DNA of 42,570 bases from assembly GCF_002937075.1 (NCBI RefSeq), contig NZ_NHSJ01000092.1, positions 1 to 42,570 on the forward strand, in the 5' to 3' direction. The stretch comes from Rhodoblastus sphagnicola. Lineage in GTDB: Bacteria; Pseudomonadota; Alphaproteobacteria; Rhizobiales; Beijerinckiaceae. Made by a program: the position numbers and the translations under genes. Below, piece by piece: positions 31,592 through 40,631 of the stretch. Within the stretch, counting starts at the first letter, position 1. Each line of letters begins with the position of its first letter. The notes under the pieces were generated by a model. The model was not told where the DNA came from and made no database searches. It worked only from the letters and a program-made list of their open reading frames with translations.

Positions 31592-34213
31592 ATGAACATC
31601 ACGCGCAAACCTGGCGGGGGTGACGGGGGGTCGGGTCATTCCGATGGCGACTCCGACGGCGGACAAATCAGCGCCGACGCGGTCTGGCGGGAACCCGCCG
31701 CCCGGCTGCTCGCGCGTCTGGTGACGACCCCGGCGGGCCTTCGCGGGGCGGAAGCCGAGGCCCGGCTGGCGATCCATGGCCCCAATGACGCCGCCACCGT
31801 CAAGCGCACGCCGCTCTGGCTGCAATTCCTGTCCCGTTTCCGCAATCCGCTGGTCATCATCCTGCTGGGGGCGAGCGGCTTGTCCGCCGCAACAGGCGAT
31901 ATCGCCAGCTTCGTCATCATCGCGTCCATCGTCATGGCGAGCATGACGCTGGATTTCGTCCAGGAGGCGCGCGCCCAGAGCGCGGTGGAGGCGCTGCGCC
32001 GGTCGGTGGCGGTTCAGGCCACGGTCCGGCGCGATGGCGCGCCCGTTTCCGTGCCCATCGACAGGCTGGTCCCCGGCGACATTGTTGAACTGATCGCCGG
32101 CGATCTCGTCCCGGCGGACGCCCGGCTGCTGGAAAGCCGCGATCTCTTCATCAACCAGGCGCTGCTGACCGGCGAGCCCTATCCGGCGGAAAAGCACGCC
32201 AGCGACAAAACCTCGGGCGCGGAAAATCCCGCCGGGGCCGAGAATTCCGCGGAAGCCACGAACGCGGTTTTCGCGGGCACCTCGGTCATCAGCGGCACGG
32301 CGACCATCCTGGTCTGCCGCACGGGGGCGCGGACGGCGCTCGGCCATCTCGCCACCAGCCTCGCCGAAAAGCCGCCGGCCACCGCCTTCGCCGTCGGCGT
32401 CGCCAGCTTCGGCATGCTGATCATGCGCCTGACGATCCTGATGGTTTTCTTCGTTCTGGTCGTGAACATCTCGTTCCATCGTCCCGTGCTGGAATCTCTG
32501 ATGTTCGCCCTGGCGCTCGCGGTCGGCCTGACGCCCGAATTGCTGCCGATGATCGTCACGGTGACGATGGCGCGCTCGGCGATGGGCTTGTCCAGACGAA
32601 AAGTGATCGTCAAGCGCCTCTCCGCCATTCACGATCTCGGCGCCATGGATGTGCTGTGCACCGACAAGACCGGCACGCTGACTGAAGCTTCCATCAAGCT
32701 GGTGCGCGCCATTGACGGGCGCGGCGCCGAAAGCGCGTCCGCCTTCGCTTACGCTTTCATCAACAGCCATTTCGAAACCGGCATGAAAAGCCCGCTCGAC
32801 GAGGCCATTCTCGCCGCCCATCCGTTCGACATGGCCGGCTGGACCAAGATCGACGAAGTCCCGTTCGATTTCGAGCGGCGCAGGATCTCCGTTCTGGTCG
32901 AGCACGACGGCAAGCGGCGTCTGATCGTCAAGGGCGCGCCCGAGGATCTGCTGCGCCTTTCCGCGAAATACGAGGCGGCGGACGGCCAGGAATTGCCGCT
33001 CGATGCGGAGACGCGGCGCATCTTCCAGGCCACGCTCGATGATCTCGGCGCCCAAGGTTTCAGGGCGCTCGGGATCGCCGGCCATGCGATCGCCAGCGAC
33101 GACCAAAGCATTGCGGTCGCGGACGAAAGCAATCTGGTCTTTGTCGGCTTCGCGGTCTTCCTCGATCCGCCCAAGGCCAGCGCCGGGGCGACGATCCAGG
33201 CCCTGGCGACTGCGGGAGTCTCGGTAAAGGTTCTGACCGGCGACAATGAATTGGTGGCGCGCCATGTCTTCAAGGAGATCGGCGTCGCCGTCACCGGCGT
33301 GCTGACCGGCGACGATCTGACCCACCTCTCGGAAGAGGCGCTGATCGCGCAGGTTTCGCGGGTCAATCTGTTCTGCCGGGTCAACCCGCAGCAGAAACTT
33401 CGCATTCTGATGGCGCTGAAGCGACTGGGCCATGTCGTCGGTTACATGGGCGACGGCATCAATGACGCGCCGGCGCTGCATGCCGCCGATGTCGGCATAT
33501 CCGTCGATGGCGCCGCCGATGTCGCGCGCGCCGCCGCCGATCTGATCCTGCTCGAACACGATCTTTCGGTGGTGCGCGAGGCGGTGGTCGGCGGACGCGA
33601 GACGGTGCAGAACGTGTCGAAATATGTGCTGATGGGGTCGAGTTCGAATTTCGGCAACATGTTCAGCATGGCGGGCGCCGCCTTGTTCCTGCCCTTCCTG
33701 CCGATGCTGCCGATCCAGATTCTGCTCAACAATCTGCTCTACGACGTCTCCGAGATCGCCATTCCCTTCGACGGCGTCGATCCGGAGGCCGTGGCCTTGC
33801 CGGTCAAATGGGACATCACCTTCATCGAGCGTTTCATGCTGGTGTTCGGGCCGGTCAGCTCCGTGTTCGATTTTCTCACCTTCTACGCCCTGGTGGCGTT
33901 GTTTGGCGCGGGCGCGCCGCTGTTTCAGACCGGCTGGTTCATCGAATCCATGACGACCCAGGTTCTGGTGGTGTTCGCCATACGCACGCGCCGCGCGTTT
34001 TTCAGGAGCAAGCCGAACGGTTTTCTCGTCGCCATGGCGCTGGGGGTCGTCGCGGTCGCCATCGCGTTGCCGCTGTCGCCGATCGGACAATGGTTCGGTT
34101 TTGTCGCGCCGCCGCCGCTGTTCTTCGCCTATCTTGTCGGCGCGACGCTGGCCTATCTGGCGCTGGTCGAGATCGTGAAAATCTTCTTCTATCGCGCGAT
34201 GGCGAGGCGCTGA
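31592..34213 (+). CDS. mgtA: Magnesium-translocating P-type ATPase (MgtA/MgtB type)
   Basis: P3B-type ATPase that imports Mg2+ (873 residues). It has an N-terminal cation-ATPase domain, TGEPYPAEK in the actuator domain, the phosphorylated Asp at about 358 in LCTDKTGTLTEASIK, KGAPEDLL, and GDGINDAPALHAADVGISVDGAADVARAAADLIL. It has the MgtA-specific stretch MGSSSNFGNMFSMAGAALFLPFLPMLPIQILLNNLLYDVSEIAIPFDGVD. About ten membrane helices are expected. The ATG at 31592 has AAGGG ten bases upstream; an in-frame ATG nine bases earlier is too close to it. No MgtA-type leader could be recognised. Probably downstream of the DUF1236 gene in one transcript. Confidence 0.95.
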   Translation: MNITRKPGGGDGGSGHSDGDSDGGQISADAVWREPAARLLARLVTTPAGLRGAEAEARLAIHGPNDAATVKRTPLWLQFLSRFRNPLVIILLGASGLSAATGDIASFVIIASIVMASMTLDFVQEARAQSAVEALRRSVAVQATVRRDGAPVSVPIDRLVPGDIVELIAGDLVPADARLLESRDLFINQALLTGEPYPAEKHASDKTSGAENPAGAENSAEATNAVFAGTSVISGTATILVCRTGARTALGHLATSLAEKPPATAFAVGVASFGMLIMRLTILMVFFVLVVNISFHRPVLESLMFALALAVGLTPELLPMIVTVTMARSAMGLSRRKVIVKRLSAIHDLGAMDVLCTDKTGTLTEASIKLVRAIDGRGAESASAFAYAFINSHFETGMKSPLDEAILAAHPFDMAGWTKIDEVPFDFERRRISVLVEHDGKRRLIVKGAPEDLLRLSAKYEAADGQELPLDAETRRIFQATLDDLGAQGFRALGIAGHAIASDDQSIAVADESNLVFVGFAVFLDPPKASAGATIQALATAGVSVKVLTGDNELVARHVFKEIGVAVTGVLTGDDLTHLSEEALIAQVSRVNLFCRVNPQQKLRILMALKRLGHVVGYMGDGINDAPALHAADVGISVDGAADVARAAADLILLEHDLSVVREAVVGGRETVQNVSKYVLMGSSSNFGNMFSMAGAALFLPFLPMLPIQILLNNLLYDVSEIAIPFDGVDPEAVALPVKWDITFIERFMLVFGPVSSVFDFLTFYALVALFGAGAPLFQTGWFIESMTTQVLVVFAIRTRRAFFRSKPNGFLVAMALGVVAVAIALPLSPIGQWFGFVAPPPLFFAYLVGATLAYLALVEIVKIFFYRAMARR

Positions 34214-34244
34214 CAGATGCGCCTCAATGCGATTGAGCAGCCTT

Positions 34245-34277
34245 GCGGGAATTTGCTCAAGGTTGAGTAGTTCCCGA
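34245..34277 (+). promoter_or_regulatory. FixJ-like motif upstream of the zinc-ribbon gene, with a degenerate inverted partner
   Basis: The rightward site TGAGTAGTTCCCGA (34264-34277) continues ACCTATCG and has GTTAGC 17 bases after CTATCG. A degenerate inverted copy (about 34246-34259, CGGGAATTTGCTCA) abuts it, giving an imperfect palindrome. A short hairpin CTCAAT-GCG-ATTGAG (34223-34237) lies just before, after the mgtA stop. Confidence 0.65.
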
Positions 34278-34401
34278 ACCTATCGGCGCGTCGCAAAGGC
34301 CGGTTAGCCTCTCACGAGCGGTCGAACGGGCGTGGGCCACGGGCTTCATGGAACGCGCCGAAACAGCGCCGCTGACTCTCTTCAAACCAAGGGGTTCGTT
34401 T

Positions 34402-34650
34402 TTGGAAGACATCAACGCCAATGTCATCGCGTTTCAATGTCCGCAATGTGGCTTTGCGCTCGAACAGACGGTCGGCCAGATCAAATCGCCCGAGTCGATG
34501 CGCTGCGCCGGATGCGGCGTGGGCATCGTCACCGACGCGGAGGAGTCCCGCGACGCGGCGGCCGATATCCGTGACGCCGCCGAGCGGTTTCCCGAGGAGA
34601 TCACGATCAAGTTCATTGATCGCGCGAAAAAGGCCGCCGATGGCGCGTGA
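34402..34650 (+). CDS. Small zinc-ribbon protein
   Basis: An 82-residue soluble protein from a TTG start that has AAGGGG seven bases upstream; a longer form from ATG at 34348 (100 residues) has no ribosome-binding site. Two CxxC pairs (CPQCGF and CAGCGV, about 22 residues apart) make a four-Cys zinc ribbon. A charged helical tail ends KFIDRAKKAADGA. No named family. It is first after the motif site and 107 bases before the export genes. Confidence 0.65.
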   Translation: MEDINANVIAFQCPQCGFALEQTVGQIKSPESMRCAGCGVGIVTDAEESRDAAADIRDAAERFPEEITIKFIDRAKKAADGA

Positions 34651-34757
34651 CGGCGTGGATAAGCCGCGATTGGCCGCCGCTCCACGCCGCGCCAGCGCCA
34701 AAAAAAGGTGCTAATCTTGCGTAAGGTCTGGATTCGCGGCAACGGAAGGGTCAACCC

Positions 34758-35855
34758 ATGACCGAACAGCACTCTGGCGAGGATGTCGAGATCGCGACGC
34801 CCGCCGCCGCGCCGGCGCGGGATGTCGTGGTGGTCCCGCCGGCGAAACCGGTGGTCGAACATCATCCGGCCAGCCGGGCGCGGGTATGGATGCAGCGGTT
34901 GCTGATCCTGGCCCTGGTCGGCGCCGGCGCCGGCTTGCTCTACTGGCAGACGCATCGCATCGCGCCGCTGCCCGCCTGGATCGTCTATGGCAATGGCCGG
35001 CTGGAGGCCGATCCGATCGACATCGCCACCAAATTCGCCGGCCGCCTCGCGGAACTGCGCGCCGACGAGGGCGACAAGGTTGTGAGCGGCCAGATCGTCG
35101 CCGTCATGGACACCCGCGACCTCGCGCAAAACCTCAAGCGCGACGAGGCCCAGGTCGAACAGGCCCAGCGCGCCGTCGACGAGGCCCGCGCCAGCCTCGT
35201 TCAGGCGCAAAGCGCCACCCGGCTGGCCGAGCAGGAACTTTCCCGCACGCAAAAACTGGTGAAGAGCGGATATGCCACACGGGAATTGCTGGACCAGCGC
35301 CAGCAGGCGCTCGCCAGCGCCCATGCCGCGCAGGAGGCCGCCGACCATCGCGTCTCGCAGGCCAGCCAAGCGCTGACCGCCGCCCGCCACGACGCCGAAC
35401 TGGTGCGGGTCAATATCGCCGACAACACGCTGGTCGCCCCGCGCGACGGCCGCATCCAGTACCGGCTCGCCAATGTCGGCGAGGTTCTGGCGGTGGGCGG
35501 CAAGGTCTTCACCATGCTCGACACGTCCTATGTCTACATGGATGTCTATCTGCCGACGCTTCAGGCCGACAGGGTCAAGATCGGGGCGCAGGCGCGTATC
35601 GTCCTCGACGCTTATCCCGACCGGCCCATTCCGGCAAAAGTGAGTTTTCTGGCGGATCAGGCGCAGTTCACCCCCAAAATGGTCGAGACCAAGAGCGACC
35701 GCGACCGCATGATGTTCCGCGTGCGCGTGAAAATCGACGCCGACAGGGCGCGCGACCACGCCGAAGCCGTGCGCAGCGGCCTGCCCGGCCTCGCCTATGT
35801 GAAGCTCGACGACAAACAGGACTGGCCGGAGGCGCTGAAGGGCGCGGGAAGATGA
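34758..35855 (+). CDS. HlyD-family membrane-fusion protein (YhiI type)
   Basis: A 365-residue periplasmic adaptor. Cytoplasmic residues 1-46 precede one membrane helix (LLILALVGAGAGLLYW, about 47-64). A lipoyl/barrel half-motif follows (GRLEADPIDIATKFAGRLAELRADEGDKV), then a coiled-coil hairpin (about 115-205, rich in Gln/Ala/Glu) and the second half-motif (NTLVAPRDGRIQYRLANVGEVLAVGG). The order HlyD-RbbA-YhhJ matches E. coli yhiI-rbbA-yhhJ. It probably links the ABC exporter to an outer-membrane channel that is not encoded here. A 232-base gap filled with REP-like repeats separates it from the ABC gene. Confidence 0.92.
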   Translation: MTEQHSGEDVEIATPAAAPARDVVVVPPAKPVVEHHPASRARVWMQRLLILALVGAGAGLLYWQTHRIAPLPAWIVYGNGRLEADPIDIATKFAGRLAELRADEGDKVVSGQIVAVMDTRDLAQNLKRDEAQVEQAQRAVDEARASLVQAQSATRLAEQELSRTQKLVKSGYATRELLDQRQQALASAHAAQEAADHRVSQASQALTAARHDAELVRVNIADNTLVAPRDGRIQYRLANVGEVLAVGGKVFTMLDTSYVYMDVYLPTLQADRVKIGAQARIVLDAYPDRPIPAKVSFLADQAQFTPKMVETKSDRDRMMFRVRVKIDADRARDHAEAVRSGLPGLAYVKLDDKQDWPEALKGAGR

Positions 35856-35922
35856 AACGCGGCGGCGCCTTCGCTGAGGCCCCGACCACGCCATCGGATA
35901 AGGCGCGGCGCCGGAGCCGCTT

Positions 35923-35971
35923 CCTTCGCCCCTTGCGGGAGAAGGTGGCGCCGAAGGCGTCGGATGATGGG
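35923..35971 (-). repeat. REP-like double-hairpin element, copy 2 (inverted)
   Basis: The reverse complement reads CCCATCATCCG, a variable GC hairpin containing GCCTTCGGC, then CACCTTCTCCCGCAAGGGG, matching the layout of copies 1 and 3. With copy 3 it forms a head-to-head pair in the HlyD-RbbA gap. Confidence 0.8.
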
Positions 35972-35992
35972 TTCCGGCCTCGCGGCGGGAGC

Positions 35993-36049
35993 CCCCTCAT
36001 CCGTCTCGCGGCTTCGCCGCGAGCCACCTTCTCCCGCGAGGGGAGAAGG
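35993..36049 (+). repeat. REP-like double-hairpin element, copy 3
   Basis: CCCCTCATCCG is followed by a perfect 8-bp hairpin (CTCGCGGC-TTC-GCCGCGAG) and a CCTTCTCCC/GGGAGAAGG hairpin. It has the same orientation as copy 1 and lies 38 bases before the RbbA-type gene. Confidence 0.85.
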
Positions 36050-36087
36050 CGAGACCTTCATCGGACGGCCTTGGGACGCTCCCAGCC

Positions 36088-38814
36088 ATGACGGCGCCTC
36101 CCGTTGTCCGCCTGCGCGACTTGCGGCATGATTACGGTCGCACCCGGGCGCTCGACGGCCTGTCGCTCGACATTCCCGCGGGCCTCATGGTCGGGCTGGT
36201 CGGGCCGGACGGGGTGGGCAAATCCACCTTGCTCGCGCTGATCGCCGGGGCGAAAATCCTGCAAGACGGCGGCGTCGAGGTTTTAGGCGGCGACATCGCG
36301 CTCAAAAAATGGCGCGGCGAAATCTGCCCGCGCATCGCCTATATGCCGCAGGGGCTGGGAAAAAATCTTTATCCCGATCTCACCGTCGAGGAGAATATCT
36401 CTTTCTTCTCGCGCCTCTACGGCCAGAGCGCGGCCGAAGGCGCGACGCGCGTCGCCGGCTTGATGCGCGACATCGGTTTGGCGCCCTTCGCCAAACGCCT
36501 GTGCAGCCAGTTGTCGGGCGGCATGAAGCAAAAGCTCGGCCTGTGCTGCGCCCTGATCCACGATCCCGCCCTGCTCATCCTCGACGAACCGACCACCGGC
36601 GTCGATCCGCTGTCGCGGCGGCAATTCTGGGAATTGGTGGAAAATATGCGCGCCACCGCGCTCGGCCCGGACGGCGCGGCCGCCGCCATGAGCGTGATCG
36701 TCGCCACCGCCTATATGGAGGAGGCGCAGCGGTTCGATTTCCTGATCGTGATGAACGAAGGGCGGATTCTCGCGACCGGCGCGCCGCGCGAGATCATGGC
36801 GGCGACTTCAGCGCAGACCATAGAGGACGCCTTTGTCGCGCTGCTGCCCAACGGCGCGGCGCGGCCGAAACTCATCATACCCCCTTGGAAAACCGACGGC
36901 GGCCCGCCGGTGATTTCCGCGCGGGGCCTGACGAAAACATTCGGCGCTTTCACCGCCGTCGATCATGTCGATCTCGACATTGCGCGCGGCGAGATTTTTG
37001 GCTTCCTCGGCTCCAACGGCTGCGGCAAGACCACCACCATGAAAATGCTCACCGGCCTGCTGGAGGCGAGCAGCGGCTCGGCCCTGCTGTTCGGCCAGTC
37101 GGTGCAGGCCGGCGGCATCGAGGCGCGCCGACGGGTCGGCTACATGTCGCAGGGCTTTTCGCTCTACAGCGAATTGAGCGTGCGGCAAAATCTCGACCTG
37201 CACGCGCGGTTGTTCGCCCTGGCCCCGCAAGTCGCGCGCGAAAAAGTCGCGGAGCTGATGGCGCGTTTCGGCCTTGAGGACTATGGCGACGCCCTGGCCG
37301 CCGACCTGCCGCTCGGCCTGCGCCAGCGGCTGTCGCTGGCTGTCGCCTTGGTGCATGGCCCGGATCTGCTCATCCTCGACGAACCGACCTCCGGCGTCGA
37401 TCCCTTGGCGCGCGATGAATTCTGGGCGCTGCTGATCGACCTGTCGCGCGACCGGGGCGTGACCATTTTCATGTCCACCCATTTCATGAACGAGGCGGCG
37501 CGCTGCGACCGCATCTCGCTGATGGATTCCGGGAAAATTCTCGCCACGGGGACGCCGGCCGAAATCGTCGCCGCGCAGGGCGCCAACACGCTCGAAGACG
37601 CCTTCATCTCCCTGCTGGAACAGGCCGGCGCGGCGCGCCCGCCATCCGCCGCCCGCCTTGCCGCGCCAAAAACGCCGCCGAAGAATCCCGCCTTCAGCCT
37701 GCGCCGGATGATGGCTTATACCATCCGCGAAGTGCTGGAATTGTCGCGCGACCCGATCCGGCTGTCCTATGCGATTCTCGGTCCGGCGCTGCTGCTGCTG
37801 CTGCTGGGCTTCGGCATCACCACCGACGTCAATTCGCTGACCTTCGCCGCGCTCGACCGCGACAACAGCTTCTACAGCCGCGCCTATCTGAGCGAGGTGC
37901 GGGGATCGTCGTATTTCCTTGAACAGCCTGAAATCATCGACGGCCGCGACCTGATCGACCGGATGAAGGGCGGCAAGGTCAGCGCCACCATCGAGATCCC
38001 GCCGGGCTTTGGCCGCGACATCAAGAAGGGCGAACCGACGGAGGTGTCGGTGTGGATCGACGGCGCCATGCCGTTCCGCGCCGAAACCATCCACGGCTAT
38101 CTCACCTCGGCGCACCAGCAATTCATCAATGATCCCGCCATTCGCGGGCTGAAGCCCGCCGCGCCGGCGGCCGCCGCCATCGCAACCCGCTTCCGCTACA
38201 ATCAAAGTTTCGACTCGATCTACGCCATGGTTCCCGGCTCGATCGCGCTGCAACTGGCGTTGATGCCGGCCATTCTGATGGCGCTGGCCATCGTCCGCGA
38301 AAAGGAGCTGGGCTCGATCACCAATCTCTACGTCACCCCGGTGACGCGACTGGAATTCCTTCTCGGCAAGCAATTGCCCTATATTGTGCTCGCCTTCGCC
38401 GATTTCCTGGTCATGTTCCTGATGGCGCTGTATATTTTCAATGTGCCGCTCAAGGGCGGGTTTTCCGCGCTGGCGCTGGGCGCGCTGGTCTATGTCGCCG
38501 CGACCACCGGTTTTGGCATGGTGATATCCGCCTTCACCAAGACCCAGATCGCCGCTCTGTTCGGCGCGACCATCCTGACCATCCTGCCCGCCACCATGTT
38601 TTCCGGCATGTCCACGCCGGCGGCCTCGATCACGGGCTTTGGCCGCATCATGGGCCAAGCGTTCCCGATGACCTATTTTCTGCCGATCTGCGTCGGCGCC
38701 TTCACCAAGGGGCTGCATTTCGCCGATCTCGCCGGCCATCTGGCGAAACTTGCGCTGTTCTTTCCGGTTCTGGTGGGGTTGAGCCTGCTCCTGCTGCGCA
38801 AACAGGAGAAGTGA
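36088..38814 (+). CDS. rbbA: RbbA-type ABC transporter: two ATPase domains fused to a permease
   Basis: A 908-residue protein, close to the 911 of E. coli RbbA/YhiH. ATPase 1: Walker A GPDGVGKS at 39-46, signature LSGGMKQK near 142, Walker B LLILDEPTTGVDP near 163. ATPase 2: Walker A GSNGCGKTT near 309, signature changed to LPLGLRQR near 407, Walker B LLILDEPTSGVDP. From about residue 545 follows an ABC-2 permease with one helix, a large external domain and about five C-terminal helices. RbbA was described as a ribosome-associated ATPase; the gene context points to an efflux transporter with the HlyD and YhhJ proteins. No clear ribosome-binding site precedes the ATG. The stop overlaps the next start. 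Confidence 0.94.
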   Translation: MTAPPVVRLRDLRHDYGRTRALDGLSLDIPAGLMVGLVGPDGVGKSTLLALIAGAKILQDGGVEVLGGDIALKKWRGEICPRIAYMPQGLGKNLYPDLTVEENISFFSRLYGQSAAEGATRVAGLMRDIGLAPFAKRLCSQLSGGMKQKLGLCCALIHDPALLILDEPTTGVDPLSRRQFWELVENMRATALGPDGAAAAMSVIVATAYMEEAQRFDFLIVMNEGRILATGAPREIMAATSAQTIEDAFVALLPNGAARPKLIIPPWKTDGGPPVISARGLTKTFGAFTAVDHVDLDIARGEIFGFLGSNGCGKTTTMKMLTGLLEASSGSALLFGQSVQAGGIEARRRVGYMSQGFSLYSELSVRQNLDLHARLFALAPQVAREKVAELMARFGLEDYGDALAADLPLGLRQRLSLAVALVHGPDLLILDEPTSGVDPLARDEFWALLIDLSRDRGVTIFMSTHFMNEAARCDRISLMDSGKILATGTPAEIVAAQGANTLEDAFISLLEQAGAARPPSAARLAAPKTPPKNPAFSLRRMMAYTIREVLELSRDPIRLSYAILGPALLLLLLGFGITTDVNSLTFAALDRDNSFYSRAYLSEVRGSSYFLEQPEIIDGRDLIDRMKGGKVSATIEIPPGFGRDIKKGEPTEVSVWIDGAMPFRAETIHGYLTSAHQQFINDPAIRGLKPAAPAAAAIATRFRYNQSFDSIYAMVPGSIALQLALMPAILMALAIVREKELGSITNLYVTPVTRLEFLLGKQLPYIVLAFADFLVMFLMALYIFNVPLKGGFSALALGALVYVAATTGFGMVISAFTKTQIAALFGATILTILPATMFSGMSTPAASITGFGRIMGQAFPMTYFLPICVGAFTKGLHFADLAGHLAKLALFFPVLVGLSLLLLRKQEK

Positions 38815-39941
38815 TGCAGAGCGCGATGCAAACCTGGCTCAACATTTTCTGGCTGGGCACCAAGGAGTTGCGCAGCTTCCTGCGCGATTACGTGCTGCTG
38901 GGCCTGGTGCTCTATTCGTTTTCGATGGCCATCCTCGCCCAGGCGCAAAGCCATGGGCAGGAGCTGTACAATGCGGCGATAGCCGTCGCCGACGAGGATG
39001 GTTCGGAATTGTCGGGACGGCTGGCGCGGGTGTTTCTGCCGCCCTATTTCCTGCCGGCGCAAAATGTTTCGGCGGGCGAGATCGACCGCCTCATGGATAT
39101 CGGCGCCTTCACCTTCATCCTCGACATTCCCCCCAATTTCGAGCGCGATTTTCTGGGAGGGCGGCGTCCGACCTTGCAGGTCAATGTGGACGCGACCGCC
39201 ATGTTGCAGGCGGGCATCGGCGCCGGCTACATCCAGCAAATCCTCTCCGACGAAATGGCCAAGTTTTCGACACGGCAGGACCGCCCCGAACCCGCCGCCA
39301 TCGCCCAGAATGTCCGGATCGCCTTCAATCCCAATCTGGTCACGGCTTGGTTTTCCAGCGTGATGGGCATTATTTCCTCAACCACCATGCTCGCCATCAT
39401 TCTCGCCGGCGCGGCGGTGGTGCGCGAGCGCGAGCACGGCACCGTCGAACATTTGCTGGTGATGCCGGTGACGCCGTTCGAGATCGCCTTTGCCAAAATC
39501 TGGGCCAACAGCCTGATCATCCTCGTTGCGGTCGCGCTGTCGCTGACTTTCGTGGTGCGGGGCCTGCTGGCGATACCGATCGCCGGCTCCGTGCCGCTGT
39601 TCCTGTGCGGCGCGGCGTTCTATCTGTTTTTCGCCACCTCCGTCGGGGTGTTTCTCGCCACCATCGCGCGCACCATGCCGCAACTCGGCCTGCTCTATTT
39701 GCTGGTCGCCGTGCCGCTCAACCTGCTGTCGGGCGGCAATACGCCGCTGGAATCCATGCCGCCGCTGCTGCGCAATCTCATGCAATTGTCGCCCGCCACC
39801 CATTTCGTCGCCGTGGCCCAGGCCGTGCTCTACCGCGGGGCCGGCTTCGATCTGGTCTGGCCGCATTTTCTCGCCATGACGGCGATCGGCGGATTGTTTC
39901 TGGCGCTCAGCATATGGCGATTCCGCAGCGTGTCCGGTTAG
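38814..39941 (+). CDS. yhhJ: ABC-2 type permease (YhhJ type)
   Basis: A 375-residue inner-membrane permease with one N-terminal helix (YVLLGLVLYSFSMAILA), an external domain (about 45-180) and five or six C-terminal helices with the ABC-2 signature (REREHGTVEHLLVMPVTPFEIAFAKIWAN). The ATG at 38814 overlaps the RbbA stop and has AGGAG five bases upstream. It probably pairs with the permease part of RbbA to form the full exporter. The transported compound is unknown. Confidence 0.93.
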   Translation: MQSAMQTWLNIFWLGTKELRSFLRDYVLLGLVLYSFSMAILAQAQSHGQELYNAAIAVADEDGSELSGRLARVFLPPYFLPAQNVSAGEIDRLMDIGAFTFILDIPPNFERDFLGGRRPTLQVNVDATAMLQAGIGAGYIQQILSDEMAKFSTRQDRPEPAAIAQNVRIAFNPNLVTAWFSSVMGIISSTTMLAIILAGAAVVREREHGTVEHLLVMPVTPFEIAFAKIWANSLIILVAVALSLTFVVRGLLAIPIAGSVPLFLCGAAFYLFFATSVGVFLATIARTMPQLGLLYLLVAVPLNLLSGGNTPLESMPPLLRNLMQLSPATHFVAVAQAVLYRGAGFDLVWPHFLAMTAIGGLFLALSIWRFRSVSG

Positions 39942-40083
39942 ACGATCGAGATCCGTCAGATCGAGCTGGAATCGCCGCTCGGCATTTATCGCCAGCTTCA
40001 CAGGCATGATCGTCGCGCAATTTGGGCGGATCGATTTCCGTGGCGCCGCGTTGTCGTATCAGGCCAAAGGGGACGCGAAAGCC

Positions 40084-40290
40084 ATGCTGCTCATTATTCT
40101 GATCATCGTCGTCGTGCTGCTTTTCGGCGGGGGCGGCGGATTCTTCGGACGCAGGGCCGGATGGGGACCGCGCGGCTTCGGCGGCTTGCTCGTCACCGTG
40201 TTGATCGTGGTCTTGCTGATCTGGGCCGTCAACGAACTGACCATGCCGCGGTTGCCGATGCCCGAAGGCGCGCCATCGATCATACGGTGA
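40084..40290 (+). CDS. Small glycine-rich membrane protein
   Basis: A 68-residue protein with two hydrophobic helices (MLLIILIIVVVLLF and LLVTVLIVVLLIWAV) separated by a Gly/Arg/Phe-rich linker (GGGGGFFGRRAGWGPRGFGG). The layout recalls DUF3309-like and other small stress membrane proteins, but I recognise no specific family. AGGGG lies 13 bases upstream. It follows the permease gene by 142 bases in the same direction. Confidence 0.65.
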   Translation: MLLIILIIVVVLLFGGGGGFFGRRAGWGPRGFGGLLVTVLIVVLLIWAVNELTMPRLPMPEGAPSIIR

Positions 40291-40631
40291 GCGAAAAGCC
40301 GAGATCGTCAAGAACCATGACCGCGAAGACGACCAACTCATCCGCGCGCGAACTCATGCGACCTGTGTCAACGACGCCCGGAAACCAGCGCGATTGATTT
40401 AAGTCCTTTCGCTCCCTTGGCGTGAAGCGCATGATCGCCAATGTTTTGGCGGATGCGAGCAGGCGTCCGCGCGGAGAGGTCGCGTTTGCGCGTCGGCTCC
40501 AGGTATTTTTTGGCTTCGCGGGAGGCGCGGCGAAAGGGACAGTCGCGCCGACGCGAACAAGAGGAACATGCGCTGGCCTGCGGGCGGCATGAGCCGCCTT
40601 CCCCGCGCGCGCCGACGAGAGGCGGGAGCCA
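40291..40631. other. Non-coding gap before mlaE
   Basis: Nothing convincing is seen in these 341 bases: short open frames on both strands lack ribosome-binding sites and family character. No copy of the shared motif was found. A promoter for the Mla genes must lie here or upstream but is not recognisable by eye. Confidence 0.5.

Noticed and set aside
31499-34090. 863-codon minus-strand open frame opposite mgtA
   Set aside because: It is antisense to a clear P-type ATPase, rich in Arg/Gln/His, and has no family character. The same applies to the long antisense frames at 4410-6509, 36808-38739, 22571-24190, 24121-25989, 9498-10826 and 3431-4582.
12221-34277. The repeated motif as an EcfG (general stress sigma) promoter
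   Set aside because: The gene set suggested EcfG, but the sites lack GGAAC followed 16-17 bases later by CGTT. Read toward the genes, the conserved strand is TGAGT...TTCCGA, which does not fit.
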